Shown piece by piece: positions 12,773 through 24,665 of a stretch of DNA of 64,000 nt; position 1 is the first letter of the stretch, and every line of letters starts with the position of its first letter. A model generated the notes under the pieces. It had not been told where the DNA came from. It saw only the letters and a list, made by a program, of their open reading frames with translations, and made no database searches. The DNA is from Citrus sinensis. Lineage: Eukaryota; Streptophyta; Magnoliopsida; Sapindales; Rutaceae. The stretch spans positions 4,570,001 through 4,634,000 of the forward strand of contig NC_068562.1 in assembly GCF_022201045.2 (NCBI RefSeq), in the 5' to 3' direction. Both the position numbers and the translations under genes were made by a program.

Positions 12773-13090
12773 ATGTCTACCGTCTGCACAAATTACTGGT
12801 GTTATTTTAAAGGGAATCCGACACAAGTGATGAAGCCTCCCGCCGACACAATCCAGCCAATGGCGACGGTGAGCCCAGGCAGCTGTGTGCCCCCATGCAA
12901 AAAGCTAGTCAACGGTGTCGCAGCTGTCTTCTTCACCACTCTAGAATGGTGCTCTTGCGTTTACACTGGCACCATTGATGATACAGATGATGATACTAAT
13001 CACTTGCCATTGATTCGCAGCAATGAACATCTTCCTCATCAGCAGCAAATCATGGGTCAAGCCGCGCAGAAAATCAAAATTCGAGATTAA
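12773..13090 (+). CDS. Short unassigned protein, 105 aa (or 86 aa)
   Basis: A single-exon frame with much better codon balance than the surrounding AT-rich DNA. From the first ATG it gives 105 residues. A second in-frame ATG at 12830 gives 86 residues starting MKPPADTIQPM and may be the true start. The centre has a Cys-rich stretch (SPGSCVPPCKK, then a hydrophobic segment VAAVFFTTLEWCSC), followed by an acidic patch (IDDTDDDTN) and a polar tail. There is no signal peptide or full membrane span. I do not recognise the family. It looks like one of the small plant-specific proteins of unknown role. A chance ORF is possible but less likely given its composition. Confidence 0.5.
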   Translation: MSTVCTNYWCYFKGNPTQVMKPPADTIQPMATVSPGSCVPPCKKLVNGVAAVFFTTLEWCSCVYTGTIDDTDDDTNHLPLIRSNEHLPHQQQIMGQAAQKIKIRD

Positions 13091-14640
13091 CTCATACGAT
13101 TAATTGACGGCATGCAAAATGCTATGTGGTTCCTTAATTTGGTAATTGTGCGTGCTTGCATATATGGAAGATCCATATTGTAAATTGTATGTTAAAAATT
13201 ACAGTTATGAAATAGAATAATTAATTAAAATCGATATGTGCTTGTCAATTATCAGAAGATTAGTGGAAATAGACTGTTTAATTTTATTCTCTCTTCCACT
13301 CAATAAATTTGAGTCGATCACGATTCCATGAAAGGTTTACACAGTCTTGCGCACAACAATCGTTTAGTACTTGATTCGGATAGACATCGCTGCACGCATA
13401 TGTGCATATTTGTCAAATTATCAACAGTACTCTCGATGATCATCGGTCATGTACATTATCTAACAATACTGTTGATAATTATCGATTTTATTATGAAATT
13501 GTCAATGCATTATCCAAATTATTATTGATCTTAAATTTCTCAAACTCAATCCAGAATAGATGTATTTATGAATTTATGCCCGAGCAAATGATTACTCAAT
13601 ATAAAAAAAAGGTGGTTGGTGCGTTATTTCTGGATAAACCTTACTCAAATTGTCTTTTATCACATGATTATTTTTAATAAGATTTTCATGGAGTTAACTT
13701 TTTTTATATACTATAAAAAAATCTGACTTTGCTCCACCCTTTTTTTTTTTTTGGGGTCGATGGATGTAAAATAAGGGAGACAGACAAAAGTGATGCTACA
13801 AAACAAAACCTAACCATGGCCGTCCACTAAAGTGGATGCTGCCCAGTGGTCCTTAAGGGGATTGTCTTGTAAGCAATCAATATATTCAACATCGGCGGTT
13901 AAAACGACGTTCAATCAAGACCTGTGTACTGGGGCCAATTAACACATGCCTGATTTTTTGAAACAAGTTTAATTAATCTATATGAAATTAACGTGTTTAA
14001 CTCCTCCTAATCAGTAACGTCAGGGGTCATTTCTCGAGACATAATTAAATTCAGAAAAAGGGCCTGATAATTTGTATATTCAGAATGTGTTCGTCTTGTG
14101 TAATAGACTAATAGTTTACTTATAAGTAGAGATAATTGACATCTTCTCTAATCTCACCACTGTTACGGTCACTGTCTAACAAGGAAATTAAATGTCACCC
14201 ATTTTGACTAACGCAAAACAATTCATCTTACCAAATGTTCTAGCAGTTGAATGAGTAGTAAACATTACTATTATTGCGTGTAGGACTTGCTTCTATGATC
14301 TACGAGAAGTTAATCATGTACTAGTGGAGGCCGATTGAAAGCAATGTGGAAGAGTACTTTCTTCAACACTGGAATAATCTAGAGGAGATAAGAATCTCAC
14401 AATCCATCCCTAATGAATTGACTACAAAAGCTCCTTATAATTTTCTTTCATTTTTTTTCTAAGAATCTACTAATGCGAGTCAAAAATGTAAAATAAAAGA
14501 TTTTAACCCTGGTAAAAAAAAGATTCTTAAACCCTTTTGTGCTCATGTCACATCGAGTATATATATAATCAAAAGTCCACTATAAACTTCTAGATCAACT
14601 TTAATTAACCTCAAAGTATATGTAAACATATTTGTTTAGT
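13091..14640. other. Intergenic DNA, no gene seen
   Basis: Frames at 13328-13677 are AT-rich and unconvincing. An AAAACGACGTT motif lies near 13900. No RNA gene or element ends were recognised. Confidence 0.5.
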
Positions 14641-14649
14641 ATATATTGG

Positions 14650-14720
14650 GAAGACTCGAATCCAAATTCTCATAGGTGAGAAAGGAGGTGGTTTACCACA
14701 TACACTTAGCTATTAAGTAG
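14650..14720 (-). mobile_element. SINE-like A/B-box pair
   Basis: On the minus strand an A-box-like TTAATAGCTAAGTGTATGTG (ending near 14696) precedes a B-box-like GATTCGAGTC (14653-14662), with roughly 30 bases between. The layout matches a tRNA-derived SINE head. The 3' body is not distinct. Confidence 0.4.
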
Positions 14721-14740
14721 TCTTCTCATGTAAAATTAAA

Positions 14741-16850
14741 TTTAAAAACAAATACCATACGTTAACGAGAGCTACAATTAACTAAATTGTTCATATGGTA
14801 GCATGAAAGGAATTAACGTTGAGATGTTTTTCTAGACTTCCATACTAGTATTGAATTCTATATAGAATAAGGTTAATAAATCAGAAGATAATCTCTCTTA
14901 ATCGGCATATATCTTTCATTGATTAACCTTTCCTTTCGCCTGAAAGTATTAATTAATCTGCATAACTAGAAATGTTTTCTCTCTTTTCACCTTCTGCTTT
15001 TTCATATTTTCCATTCAATACCAACCGTCCAACCTAAAAACTATGCTGATATTAATGCTAATATCCCATGCAACAAGCTTAAATAATAAACTATTACATG
15101 AGTTAATTGGGAAGAAGCAGACGACCAAACTCAGAACATCTGAGTTAGCAAAGGTTCAATAACTACTCTTTCAATGTGACACAATTACGCAAAAATGAAT
15201 TGGTTAATTCCAGAAATAGATTCAACTAGCAAACAACTCACACAACTTCTATTTAACAGCTACTAATTTTATTTCATTAGAGTTGTAACTTACCAAATGG
15301 ACTCTAAGAGCCATGGTCCATGTCTACTTTCAACCCAGTAAAACATGCAGTCAAGCACCAGCTTGGCACGAGTTATTCAATGGATATGGGCAAGAATTGT
15401 TCAGTACGTGCCCCGCAATCAATTGGATACCACATAAGCAAAAGCAAAAGTTTTTATTTTTTATTTTTTATTTTTTGAAAGATAGCAAAAGCAAAAGTTA
15501 GACTAAGAATTCTACTTTTTCTTCAGAACTAAATTTCATGAGAAAATGTTGTCGACCTCTTCACTTTTTATCCCCTTCTTCGACATAATCAACTTTGGCT
15601 CTCATGCATGCATGTTGCTCTTTTACCAAATATGTATACATAGCAAGCGTGCAATCCACTCTCAAACACCAGGTTAAGGAAATTGTGGAACAAGTATGTG
15701 TGTGTGTGTGTGTGTACACCTCTAAAACTTTATTAGATGGGTATCTAGCTAGCTAGCCTTAATTTGTTTGATTCCTTATGAAGAGGGTATCTTTCACATG
15801 AGACTTACTTCCAAATTTTGCTATAAATTAGATGATGGGATGCCATTGCTCAAATCTTTCTATCCACCAGTTATTAATATAATTTGCTATATAGAATGGT
15901 AGTTATTTGGCAGTTATAGCAGCTTTGATATGTAGACAACTAACAGAAGAATATTCTATGAACTTATATATATGAAATCGATGTTCATATATAACGTGCA
16001 TGAATTATAAATGAAACTTTGAAAGCATTTACATGTATGTCTTTTCTTAATGGCTCAGATGATGGGAGCGGGAGAGAAAACAGAGAGATAGGTTGTTAAT
16101 TTAATTTTTGAAAAATTAGGTAAAAGAGAAAACACAAGCATCCTTTTGCCCATATTTTGCGATTGGACACCACTTGTTAAGTGCCGACTGGCCTCGTGCT
16201 AACCATTTGCCGTGCAACAATTGTTAATTTACCTTTGTTTCTTTCTTTTTTTTTTGGAGAGGGGGCCCTTTAGCGGATTGCTTTTCCATCTTCAATAATG
16301 ATTCTACTTAGGTCTAGATTCTCATAATTATGAACTCTTATAACCATAGAAAATTTAATATTTTCCTTCATAATTTTGTGTGTGTACTTATAGATGAAGA
16401 CAAAAATTAATTAAACTTTCTAATAAAATACTATTTGACAACAACCTCTAATTGCTCTTCATAAAAATAATATGTAAACTCCGTTAGATATGTCTATATA
16501 AATAATTTTTCTTTCGTCCTGTAAATTAATAAATTGAAATGGTAAAAGGAATAATTAAGCAAGTGCATTAAAGTATGCAAATCAAATCATATACATGTAT
16601 GATAGAAAATGGAATTTGAATTGTTTCATGGCTATTAGGTGGGCATACGGGCCATGGAGCATGTACCATGACATAAAACACAATTGATATTTCACCATTA
16701 CAACATCGCAATCATTTTTATTTTTTTATCCTGTGAAAAAGTTGATTGAACGTCATTTGAAGTCGATGGCCAGAGACTTCACCATTTCAAAAAGTTTGCT
16801 TCCGTTCTCAAATTAGTCCCAAGTGCCCATCAATCATTAACTATACTATT
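14741..16850. other. Intergenic DNA, no gene seen
   Basis: Contains a (TG)n tract at 15697-15714 and AT-rich filler. The 62-codon frame at 15313-15501 shows no family feature. No RNA gene seen. Confidence 0.5.
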
Positions 16851-16890
16851 CGGATCGGTTCGTTCATGATGAGCCAAATCGGTTCCCCCA

Positions 16891-16908
16891 AGCCGACTCC
16901 CACGTGTC
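16891..16908 (+). promoter_or_regulatory. DRE-like and G-box/ABRE pair upstream of the bZIP gene
   Basis: AGCCGAC at 16891-16897 contains the GCCGAC core of dehydration/cold-responsive (DRE/CRT) sites. CCACGTGTC at 16900-16908 is a G-box of the ABA-responsive type. They are two bases apart and about 400 bp upstream of the bZIP start codon. Function is inferred from known plant cis-elements. Confidence 0.5.
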
Positions 16909-17221
16909 TCGCGCCTGCACCTTTCCATACTATTGGCTAAATACACACCCAACTCCTCGAAGAAAGACGTGTATCCGAACGGGACCCAAACTCTTTTGTT
17001 TCTTCATGACTAAGCAATAAAACCAATCTTTTCCGGGGACCCACGAGCTTGTCACCCGCATGTCGCTTTAAAAAGTAAGTTAACACTTCAACCCCACCAT
17101 AGTGCCACCTGACTCAAAAGTAAACGATTGGAGGCATACGGTCTACGAATACACATACGATTTTGGACCAAAATACCCATACATTTTCCCAAGTGGGCCC
17201 CACAAAGAGCCTTAGCCCTGC

Positions 17222-17232
17222 CCTTAAATATG
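17222..17232 (+). promoter_or_regulatory. Probable TATA region of the bZIP gene
   Basis: CTTAAATATG is the best TATA-like string close to the gene. A CT-rich stretch (about 17248-17282) follows, as is common in plant 5' leaders. With a start near 17255 the leader would be about 50 nt, leaving no room for the long sucrose-responsive upstream ORF of S1-type bZIP genes. Confidence 0.4.
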
Positions 17233-17305
17233 AGCCCCCCACGCTGCATTTCTTCCCTTTCCTCCTCCTTCCTTCCTCCCCTATCTATTAAGAAAATTCT
17301 GAGCC

Positions 17306-17863
17306 ATGTTGTCCGCTTGTCCGGCCATTTTCTCATCGGAGATGATGTTCGGAAACCCTTTTCCCGATTTCGAAAGTGAGTTCACGCCGTGGGACTTACC
17401 GGACCCTTTTCCAGCCCCAAACCAATCACCGATCCCTGCGGTATCAAGTTCCGGTTCCGATGAACCGAACCAGATCCAAACCAACTCAAACTCTGGTTCA
17501 GATGAGCCGAGGCAGACGGTTTCTGTCATCGACGAGCGTAAGCGTAGACGCATGATATCGAACCGCGAATCGGCCCGGAGGTCACGCATGCGTAAACAGA
17601 AGCATTTAGAAAACCTAAGGAACCAGCTGAACCGCCTTAGAATGGAGAACCGGGAACTATCGAACCGGTTACGGTTTGCCTTGCATCACTGTCAACGTGT
17701 AAGGACAGACAATGATCGGCTCCGGTCCGAACATACTATTCTCCGGCGAAGACTGTCGGAAATACGTCAAATTTTGCTTTACAGGCAGCTCCAACAGGTC
17801 ACGTCTGCATGGCCATGCAATTCCGCTGTCACGAATGAACAAACCTCATCATTAATCACATAA
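17306..17863 (+). CDS. Group-S bZIP transcription factor, 185 aa
   Basis: An intronless basic leucine-zipper protein. The basic region spans residues 76-98 (ERKRRRMISNRESARRSRMR), with the invariant Asn86-x7-Arg94 contacts. Zipper positions follow at the correct nine-residue spacing: Leu104, Leu111, Leu118, Ala125, Val132, Leu139, Leu146. The N-terminal half is acidic and Ser/Pro-rich with a repeated SGSDEP motif (residues 49-54 and 63-68), as in the small bZIP4/5-like members of Arabidopsis group S. It should dimerise and bind ACGT-core sites in the nucleus. Intronless structure and size fit group S. The S1 upstream ORF is not evident, which argues for a non-S1 member. Upstream DRE- and ABRE-like sites suggest stress responsiveness, by inference only. 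Confidence 0.92.
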   Translation: MLSACPAIFSSEMMFGNPFPDFESEFTPWDLPDPFPAPNQSPIPAVSSSGSDEPNQIQTNSNSGSDEPRQTVSVIDERKRRRMISNRESARRSRMRKQKHLENLRNQLNRLRMENRELSNRLRFALHHCQRVRTDNDRLRSEHTILRRRLSEIRQILLYRQLQQVTSAWPCNSAVTNEQTSSLIT

Positions 17864-20010
17864 TCATATAACTAAGTTATAATAACGGTTTCATTAAATT
17901 CAAAGCAGAATCAAAGAGTTATCTTTCTCTTTCTCTCTGTGTAGTTAAAAAATTAGCTATGAAAGTAAACAAAAATGGTGGGGTTTTCGGTGATTTTTGG
18001 GTAACCGGGGCTTATGTTATTATAAGTATAATAATTCTCATGTAAAAAGCTAGTTACTGGTGTTTTCGGTTTTCAAAGCAATTTGTTGGTTCTGTGTTGG
18101 CTTTAAAAAATATGGTTGGTATAGTTCGTAAGGTCCGTTTTCATTGCATAAGTTAATTAAGCGAATTTGCCGCCGGCTGCGCGAGTCACTGAAACTTACG
18201 TGGAAGTGATTCCAAAATTCCAAAAACATCAAATTAATTCCATCGTGCTTTCCTATGAATTGATGAACCCATTGGACGTGAGAAGTCGCAAATGCCCATC
18301 ATTCAAATATAAATATCGTATCCCAAAACCAAAAATTTGAGGGATAATGCGTTGTCGTTTTCGGTCGTGAATGGGTTTATTTGGGTTGACGTATTACTCC
18401 ATCTATCTTTGCATTTTCCGCGACCAATGGCTGGTACACGATTGTCCATGCAGGGGCAGAATAGTAATAAAATAACTATCGATCACCCAAGAGCCACAAA
18501 AGAAAGTCGTCCAACCCAAGAAGCGAATATTTTTCTTAATATATTTTTAAAAAAAATCCAACTAAGTCCAGCTCGCACTACCCCCTCTTTAATTTTCTTT
18601 AATTATTACCTGGATTGGTTTTGGATTATGCACAAAGACTACTAGAGCTTTAATTAATTTATAATCATAAAGTGATCAGTGACCTCACTATTGGACATGA
18701 AAGGAATGGGGGCCACAAATTGTGTTCCAGGACGTAATTTAATCAAATGCATTCGAGCCAACACAGAACCAATAGTCTGAATTGTAGAACGAATTTAAAA
18801 ATATTTCTCACGATTGAGACTCATTTAAAATTACCTCATGGTTCAGAAAAAAAAAAAAAAAACATTCGCCGCTCCAATTCAATTGTGGATCAAGGAAAAT
18901 ATGGAATTATGCATCATATCTCGGGTATGATCATAGTTAATTTTCTCCAGATTTTGTTGTTTTGCGTAGGCGAGTTATTCTTAATTTGCAAATTGCAATC
19001 AGATGTTATTCTTATATGTTATTATTGCACAGTGGATATTCCCCACTTTTTCTTTTCACATCCATTCTTTGTTTTTATTATTAAAGAGAAATATTATTAA
19101 TAAGATAAAAGAGTACACGACAGTAATAAAAATTATATAAAGTGAAAATTATAGACGTCCTAAGAATTTAGAATAAAAAATTTCTCAATTGAATAAGATG
19201 GAGAATTTCACCGTTTGTATTCGCCAGTTAATTATCTTTGTATTTTTTTTTTCTTTTGGCGAACCTTGACTGTACAAAAAAATTTATTGTATGTAATTTT
19301 AGTTGGTTTATTCCACTTATTTTCTTTGTTTATATAAATCTTAGATGCTGCTAGAGTACTGCTTCTTTTTCAGTCAGTACTTAACTACATGTATTTTTCA
19401 ACCAATCATAATAGTATGCATATCAATTTGGTAAATATTGAATGGAGAAGGAATAATGTTATAGGAACACCAAAGACCTTCTCTTGCTATATTAAGATTT
19501 TTTATTATTTTTATTTTTTATCTTTTCACTTGTATACAATCTATCATTATTCACTAATAATTTCGAACTTATCATCCGAGTTAGTGGTATAGGCTTCTTT
19601 TCTTCCCACTATAGTAGAATAAAAAAATATCTAATATAATGATATATAACTGGATTGATGTTTAATAAATCTAGCAAGACAAAGAGGTAAATGTCATTTA
19701 TTTGTTTATGATTGTGTTATGATATTAGAATGTGCGTTTGATCTTTTACTATTTAATAGGTGCATTTGGACCTCTAGAGCAATTATTCTGTTAAGTAATT
19801 ACTTCACCTCAAAACTTAATTAGTAGATAAGAGTTCAGACAATAATATAAAATTACAATGATTTTTATATGTGTCAAATTTGAAGTCTTGAATACATGTG
19901 CATTCCATTAGAACTTATTTTTAGTACTTCTAAAAAGCTTCTCCACGGTCTATGGAGACCTCCCGTATTCATTTCATCTCATCTTTCTCTCTGACTCAAG
20001 AATTATATAT
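17864..20010. other. Intergenic DNA, no gene seen
   Basis: Follows the bZIP gene. Frames at 18337-18645 and 18747-19100 are AT-driven or run through A-tracts. A GCGTTGTCGTTTTCGG motif lies at 18349-18364. Confidence 0.5.
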
Positions 20011-20013
20011 TTA

Positions 20014-20389
20014 GAGCATCACCAAAAGGCTCTTCAAATAAGATTTTATTATTTATTTGAAGAGCCACATCAATATTTAAATCTCTAAAAGACACTCCAA
20101 TTAAGATTCTTCAAATAAGAATTAATTCTCTCTCTTCAAATTTGGAGAGTTAATTTATCCCTCTTTAATTTATATTTTATTACTTTTAATTGAAGAAAGA
20201 AAGAGAAATGCTTTAATTGCTATTGACTTTTCCTTTAAAAAACTAATTATATGATTAAAATAATATTAGCTTATTTCTATTTGAAGAGTCTTTTGGAGAA
20301 TATCATATTTTTTTACCCTTCTATTTGCCACATAAGTAAGCAAATAAGTATTTGAAAAGTAAAATTTATAGAGACTTTTGGAGATGCTC
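20014..20389. mobile_element. Tourist-like MITE, copy 1 (376 bp)
   Basis: Terminal inverted repeats GAGCATCACCAAAAGGCTC (left) and, inverted, GAGCATCTCCAAAAGTCTC (right) are flanked by TTA on both sides (20011-20013 and 20390-20392). TTA duplication and short GAGCATC ends fit the PIF/Harbinger (Tourist) class of plant MITEs. Related copies lie at 29601-29977 and 60865-61235. Confidence 0.82.
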
Positions 20390-20392
20390 TTA

Positions 20393-22129
20393 CAAATACA
20401 TGCACATTAACTACAAAATAGAGACCTACCAATCTTCTCTATCGATCAGTTGGTGCGGCTTATGGTATCATTCCAGTTAGTCTTTTGTTCAAGAAAATTG
20501 GTAGCTATTGCAACTACAAAATTGAGACCTTCAAAGAGTAAAAGAATTTGTAATGGCATCATAAAATTCATAGTTGGTGCTTGAATGGTATGTTTGAGTA
20601 TGGTTCGAGTTTCTTCCATATTCTTTCCAGATCTCTCAAATATACGCTACATGGCGTATAGTGTTCGCGTGTGTGTGTGTCTCTGAATATGTATAATTTT
20701 CACAAAAAGTAGTTGATGAAAAGCTATAAATTGCATGATTTAAAGCTCGAAAGGTAAGGTTGGTTCAAGTCTTTTGCAACATCCAATCTAAAATTAAAGC
20801 GTTAATTGATAATTTTTCCAGCAGAAGATATATATATATAATTGTCTTTATCTTTTCTTCATTAATAAGGACTCAATTTGGATTCCGAAAATCTATGCAT
20901 ACTGCCAAGTCAAGTGTCTCTTCTTCGAACCCACATCTATATTTTCGCGGATGTCACTAGATCCCTCGTTACATCAACAAAATTTTAATTATTAAAGACA
21001 CTAATAATGCACAAAACTGCGATGCCAAATGGGCCCCCAGCCTTCAAATTCAAGCAGCCCTCGAATTTAGACAATTCCTTATCTTTATCACAGATATAAA
21101 GTTCAAGGTGTCATGGCGACTTTAATCGAGTGAAAATTCCTTTCTTGACTAACGAACGATATTATTGGTTTAAGAATTGATATTTGATGCGAAGCTTCGA
21201 GTTGTTTTCCAATGTCCAAAAAGTTAATTAGGTTTCAGGAATACGTGTCGCAAACTTCAAAAATACTATAGGACACATGTAAAATTATGTAGTAGTTGCA
21301 ACGACTTTATTAGCTTTGAGTTTTAACATGTGAACAGAGCAAGTTTTGTCCCTTCCTCAAAAGTGGGAACTGATTTTTCAAAACTAGTTAGCCATCAACA
21401 TCGCATTGTATATACAATCTAATTAGTAATTCTATAAACAAAATATTTGTTGCGACCACCGTATGTTTTTAAGGTCTAAAATTTTCACGAGATTGTATCT
21501 GAATTTATATCGAAAATTTATTACTATCTTTCAATATTTAGGATATATTTTCGGTTTAAGCTTTAGACACTTATATTGTTTTTAATGATCCATTAACCAT
21601 CGTGATTTGATTAAACAAATTTTGTATCAGCGATAAAGATGCTCTTTCTTTGTTTAAAGCCAGCCCAAAAACCGTTTCAAACGAACACATTGCTTGAATA
21701 TATTCCAAGAAAAATGAGAGTTTACCATAAAGTAATAGTTATCTATATAACTTCTAGATAAGGCAAAATTGCTACATTTTACAAAATATATATTGAATGA
21801 TAAACCAAGATTTGTATAATATGATCGCTAAATCAGTCTCTTGTAACTATTAAAGAAACAAAGAAAGAAATCACAAGGAACAATTGACATAATCATGTTG
21901 ATTTTGGATATACATGTGATATGATATATGATACTAAATTGTTAGGGATCAAATGTTTGCTGCTAATAAAATCAAAATATACAACGAGAGTCCTCTTGTC
22001 TTGAAATTCTATCCGATTGCAGCCCCAATATTATAAATTTAATGGGATCTTCATAATTCGAAAAGCAAGAAGTAAAAATCTCAAGGAGGACCATTCTTTG
22101 GGAGGGAAAGAAAAATACTGAAGAATAAT
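20393..22129. other. Intergenic DNA, no gene seen
   Basis: A (TG)-rich stretch near 20668-20680 and a short TA repeat near 20829. No supportable coding or RNA gene. Confidence 0.5.
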
Positions 22130-22138
22130 AATTTCAAA

Positions 22139-22567
22139 GGGAGATTTTCAATTCCCCCCCTACAGTAATCAACATATACAATTTTTCCCCCTATTATTTT
22201 TTTAATGGCTAAAATATTTATTATAATATAAATAATAAAATATTTTTCCTATCTTTTTACATTTAATTTTAAAATATTACAAAATGTTTATTATAAGAAA
22301 TGTTCATAAAATAAATAATTACAAGAAAAAAATTATTATTAATTTTTTTCTCATATCAAAATATATATTTTTTTAATGCTTAATTTTTTTATTTAGTTTC
22401 TATTCATGTAATTTATTTAATTTATAATAAATGTAAATAAAAAATAGTTAAAAATAAGGGTAATATTGTAAACTTATGTTGTCACGGGAATTTTTGGCCA
22501 TTATAAAAACAGTAAGGAGGTAAATAGTATATGTTAATTTCTGTAAGGAGGAAAGTGACAATCCCCT
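22139..22567. mobile_element. Mutator-type foldback MITE (429 bp)
   Basis: Long imperfect inverted repeats: the left arm begins GGGAGATTTTCAATTCCCCC, and the right arm read inverted begins AGGGGATTGTCACTTTCC. Similarity runs for about 55 bases including an ATCAACATATAC/ATTAACATATAC block. Flanks carry a perfect 9-bp duplication AATTTCAAA (22130-22138 and 22568-22576), the length typical of Mutator-like elements. The interior is AT-rich and non-coding. Confidence 0.78.
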
Positions 22568-22576
22568 AATTTCAAA

Positions 22577-23155
22577 TACCAGATAATAACCCTAATATAT
22601 AACATGATAATTTTGTCAATTTTCATAAACATGTGTTCTGATTCTCATGTTCGTAACAATTGAATATAATCGATGACAACTGAAGAAACTGTGCCTAGAA
22701 ATCCAAATGAAAAAGGTTGCACTAGGTTCTATCTTATCGATTAGAAGTTGAGACGTTGTATACAAAATCTTTTTCGAGGCACCAAAATAGTTAAATCTAA
22801 GGGGCCCTCAATTGAAGAGATTTTGCAGGATTTTCAGCGTAACAAATTGAATATAAATTGAATAAACTGGGCGGCTCAAGCGGTAATGAGGCTCGAAATT
22901 ATTGGGCTACCGAAATCCAATAGTGTAAAATTGACATGGGCCTGAGGATAGAATAGCATAAAACGTCTTGTTTTCAATGTAACCCAACCCCTTGAGTCCC
23001 TGTTCTATAGTTTTTAGGCTACAAACTTTTCGACTTCAATCTCCAACTAAGACTCGAGTCTTCATCCAAATTAACTTAGTTGTTGTATTGATAATAGAAA
23101 GTATAAATGATTGAGATTGTTGACGTAAATTTCTGGTCAATTAGAGAATTAATTT
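22577..23155. other. Intergenic DNA, no gene seen
   Basis: No supportable frame or RNA gene; nothing recognised. Confidence 0.45.
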
Positions 23156-23330
23156 GTATGGGGCGATATAATAAAAAGACACAAAGAATTTATGTGGTTC
23201 GACCTTTATCATACGTCTACGGGTAGAGAAAGAAAAATATTTTATTACGATCGCACTTACAACTTGATTCTCTCTGTTTTTTCTTCTTTTTTTTCGGTGC
23301 CTTACACTATGAGAGGCCACTGCTTTTATA
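23156..23330. repeat. Dispersed-repeat remnant
   Basis: Contains 'AATTTATGTGGTTCGACC' followed by 'TACGTCTACGGG'. This closely resembles a multicopy sequence found in many dicot genomes (ATTTACGTGGTTCGG ... CTACGTCCACGG). I recognise the motif as repetitive but cannot assign it to an element class from this window alone. Confidence 0.35.
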
Positions 23331-23623
23331 GCCTTATATAGATAAAGTCATTTTCTAACTTAAATTCTATTGAACTCTTCTCTATACTCTAGGATTTTAA
23401 TTATAAAATATTTTTATCTTTTCATAGGTTGTATCCGTATCAAACTCTATTTAATTTGCTTATGGATCAAGTAATATCCTTCTATCATCGACTTTTATTT
23501 TACTAAGCTTGATTCAACGATAGCTTCCCTATTTGGACTTGACTTTTCATGTGCGGTCCATAACCTAAAATTGAGTCAAGAGCTCCATGGACCCATGATT
23601 TTTGCGATCCTCCACTCATGCTC

Positions 23624-23909
23624 TCCATTTATGAGCAGCATAATTCTTGCTCCCTAAGCTACTCTCCATTCTTGGGAGAATATAATTCTTGCTTCCCATT
23701 TTTGGGGAGCATGGTTCTGCTGCTCCCATTCTTGGGAAGCATAATTCCTGCTCCACATTTTTGGGGGAGCATAATTTCTGTGGCCCATTCTTGAGAAATA
23801 TAATTTATGGGGCTCATTCCTGTGGGTAGAATTCCAGCTCCCTAAGAATAGAGAGTATATTTTATGAGGCTCATTCTTAGGGGTAGAATTCATGTTCCCC
23901 ATTTATGGT
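23624..23909. repeat. Degenerate 30-bp minisatellite, about ten units
   Basis: Units resemble CCATTCTTGGGAAGCATAAT followed by TCCTGCTC and repeat at close to 30 bp with many substitutions. Because the period is a multiple of three, the minus strand stays open at 23654-23902 and reads as a 10-residue repeat rich in N, H, W and Q. That frame has no independent sign of being a gene. Confidence 0.75.
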
Positions 23910-24665
23910 GATATCACTTTTTACTTTATTGATTATTTTATACTTTCTACAACAGAGATTAAGTGAGAGATATACATGACAAAAAATCGTGTACAATAAA
24001 AATTTAAAAAAAAATTCTGCAATGAGCAAAGACTCAAAAATAAAAAATTTATTAACGACGTGAAGCAAAACTAAATTATTTTCTTTCTGCAATCACAGTG
24101 TTTCAAACTTCTAGTCGCGCGCGCATTTCTTTGGAACAATCATAGAGTAATTTCCTCTTTTATAACCCAACATAAGTTTTGAACACATTTACAGAGTAAT
24201 GCATTAACTTACCCCAAAAAAATTTAAGTTTATAACTGACCACAGGCGACATATGTAGAGGCAATGTTTCGGCCTTTCGGGTGACTCTAGAGTTCAATAT
24301 CAATAATTAGAGCTAACATTAATTTTGAGATCAAGAACAAAATTGAAACTTCTCATGAGAAAAAATTCACATGGGTGATTGGTAATAAAAATAAATAAAA
24401 AATTAAAATTTTATTAAAAAAACGACATAACAGAGACTTTTAAAAATTAAGAACAGCTAAGATTATAAGAGAATCACAATTATTAGTTTTGTAATAACCT
24501 CATAAATAAAAATTTTACATGCACAGGATCTCTGCACGAAATTACAAACATAAAGTCTCCTTATTGATTGCATAACTAATATATTATTATTTCAGATAAG
24601 TTATAATACTACATTGAGATCCAGAGAAGTTATAAATGTCACTTGTAAATTTCTTTCTCTCTCAT
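23910..24665. other. Intergenic DNA downstream of the DUF688-like gene
   Basis: AT-rich, no gene seen. It should include the 3' untranslated region of the minus-strand gene ending at 24666. Confidence 0.45.

Noticed and set aside
17128..17379. Frame overlapping the start of the bZIP gene, considered as the sucrose-responsive upstream ORF
   Set aside because: The sequence does not resemble the known conserved peptide and it begins upstream of the probable transcription start.
23654..23902. 82-codon minus-strand frame
   Set aside because: Fully explained by a 30-bp repeat whose period is a multiple of three.
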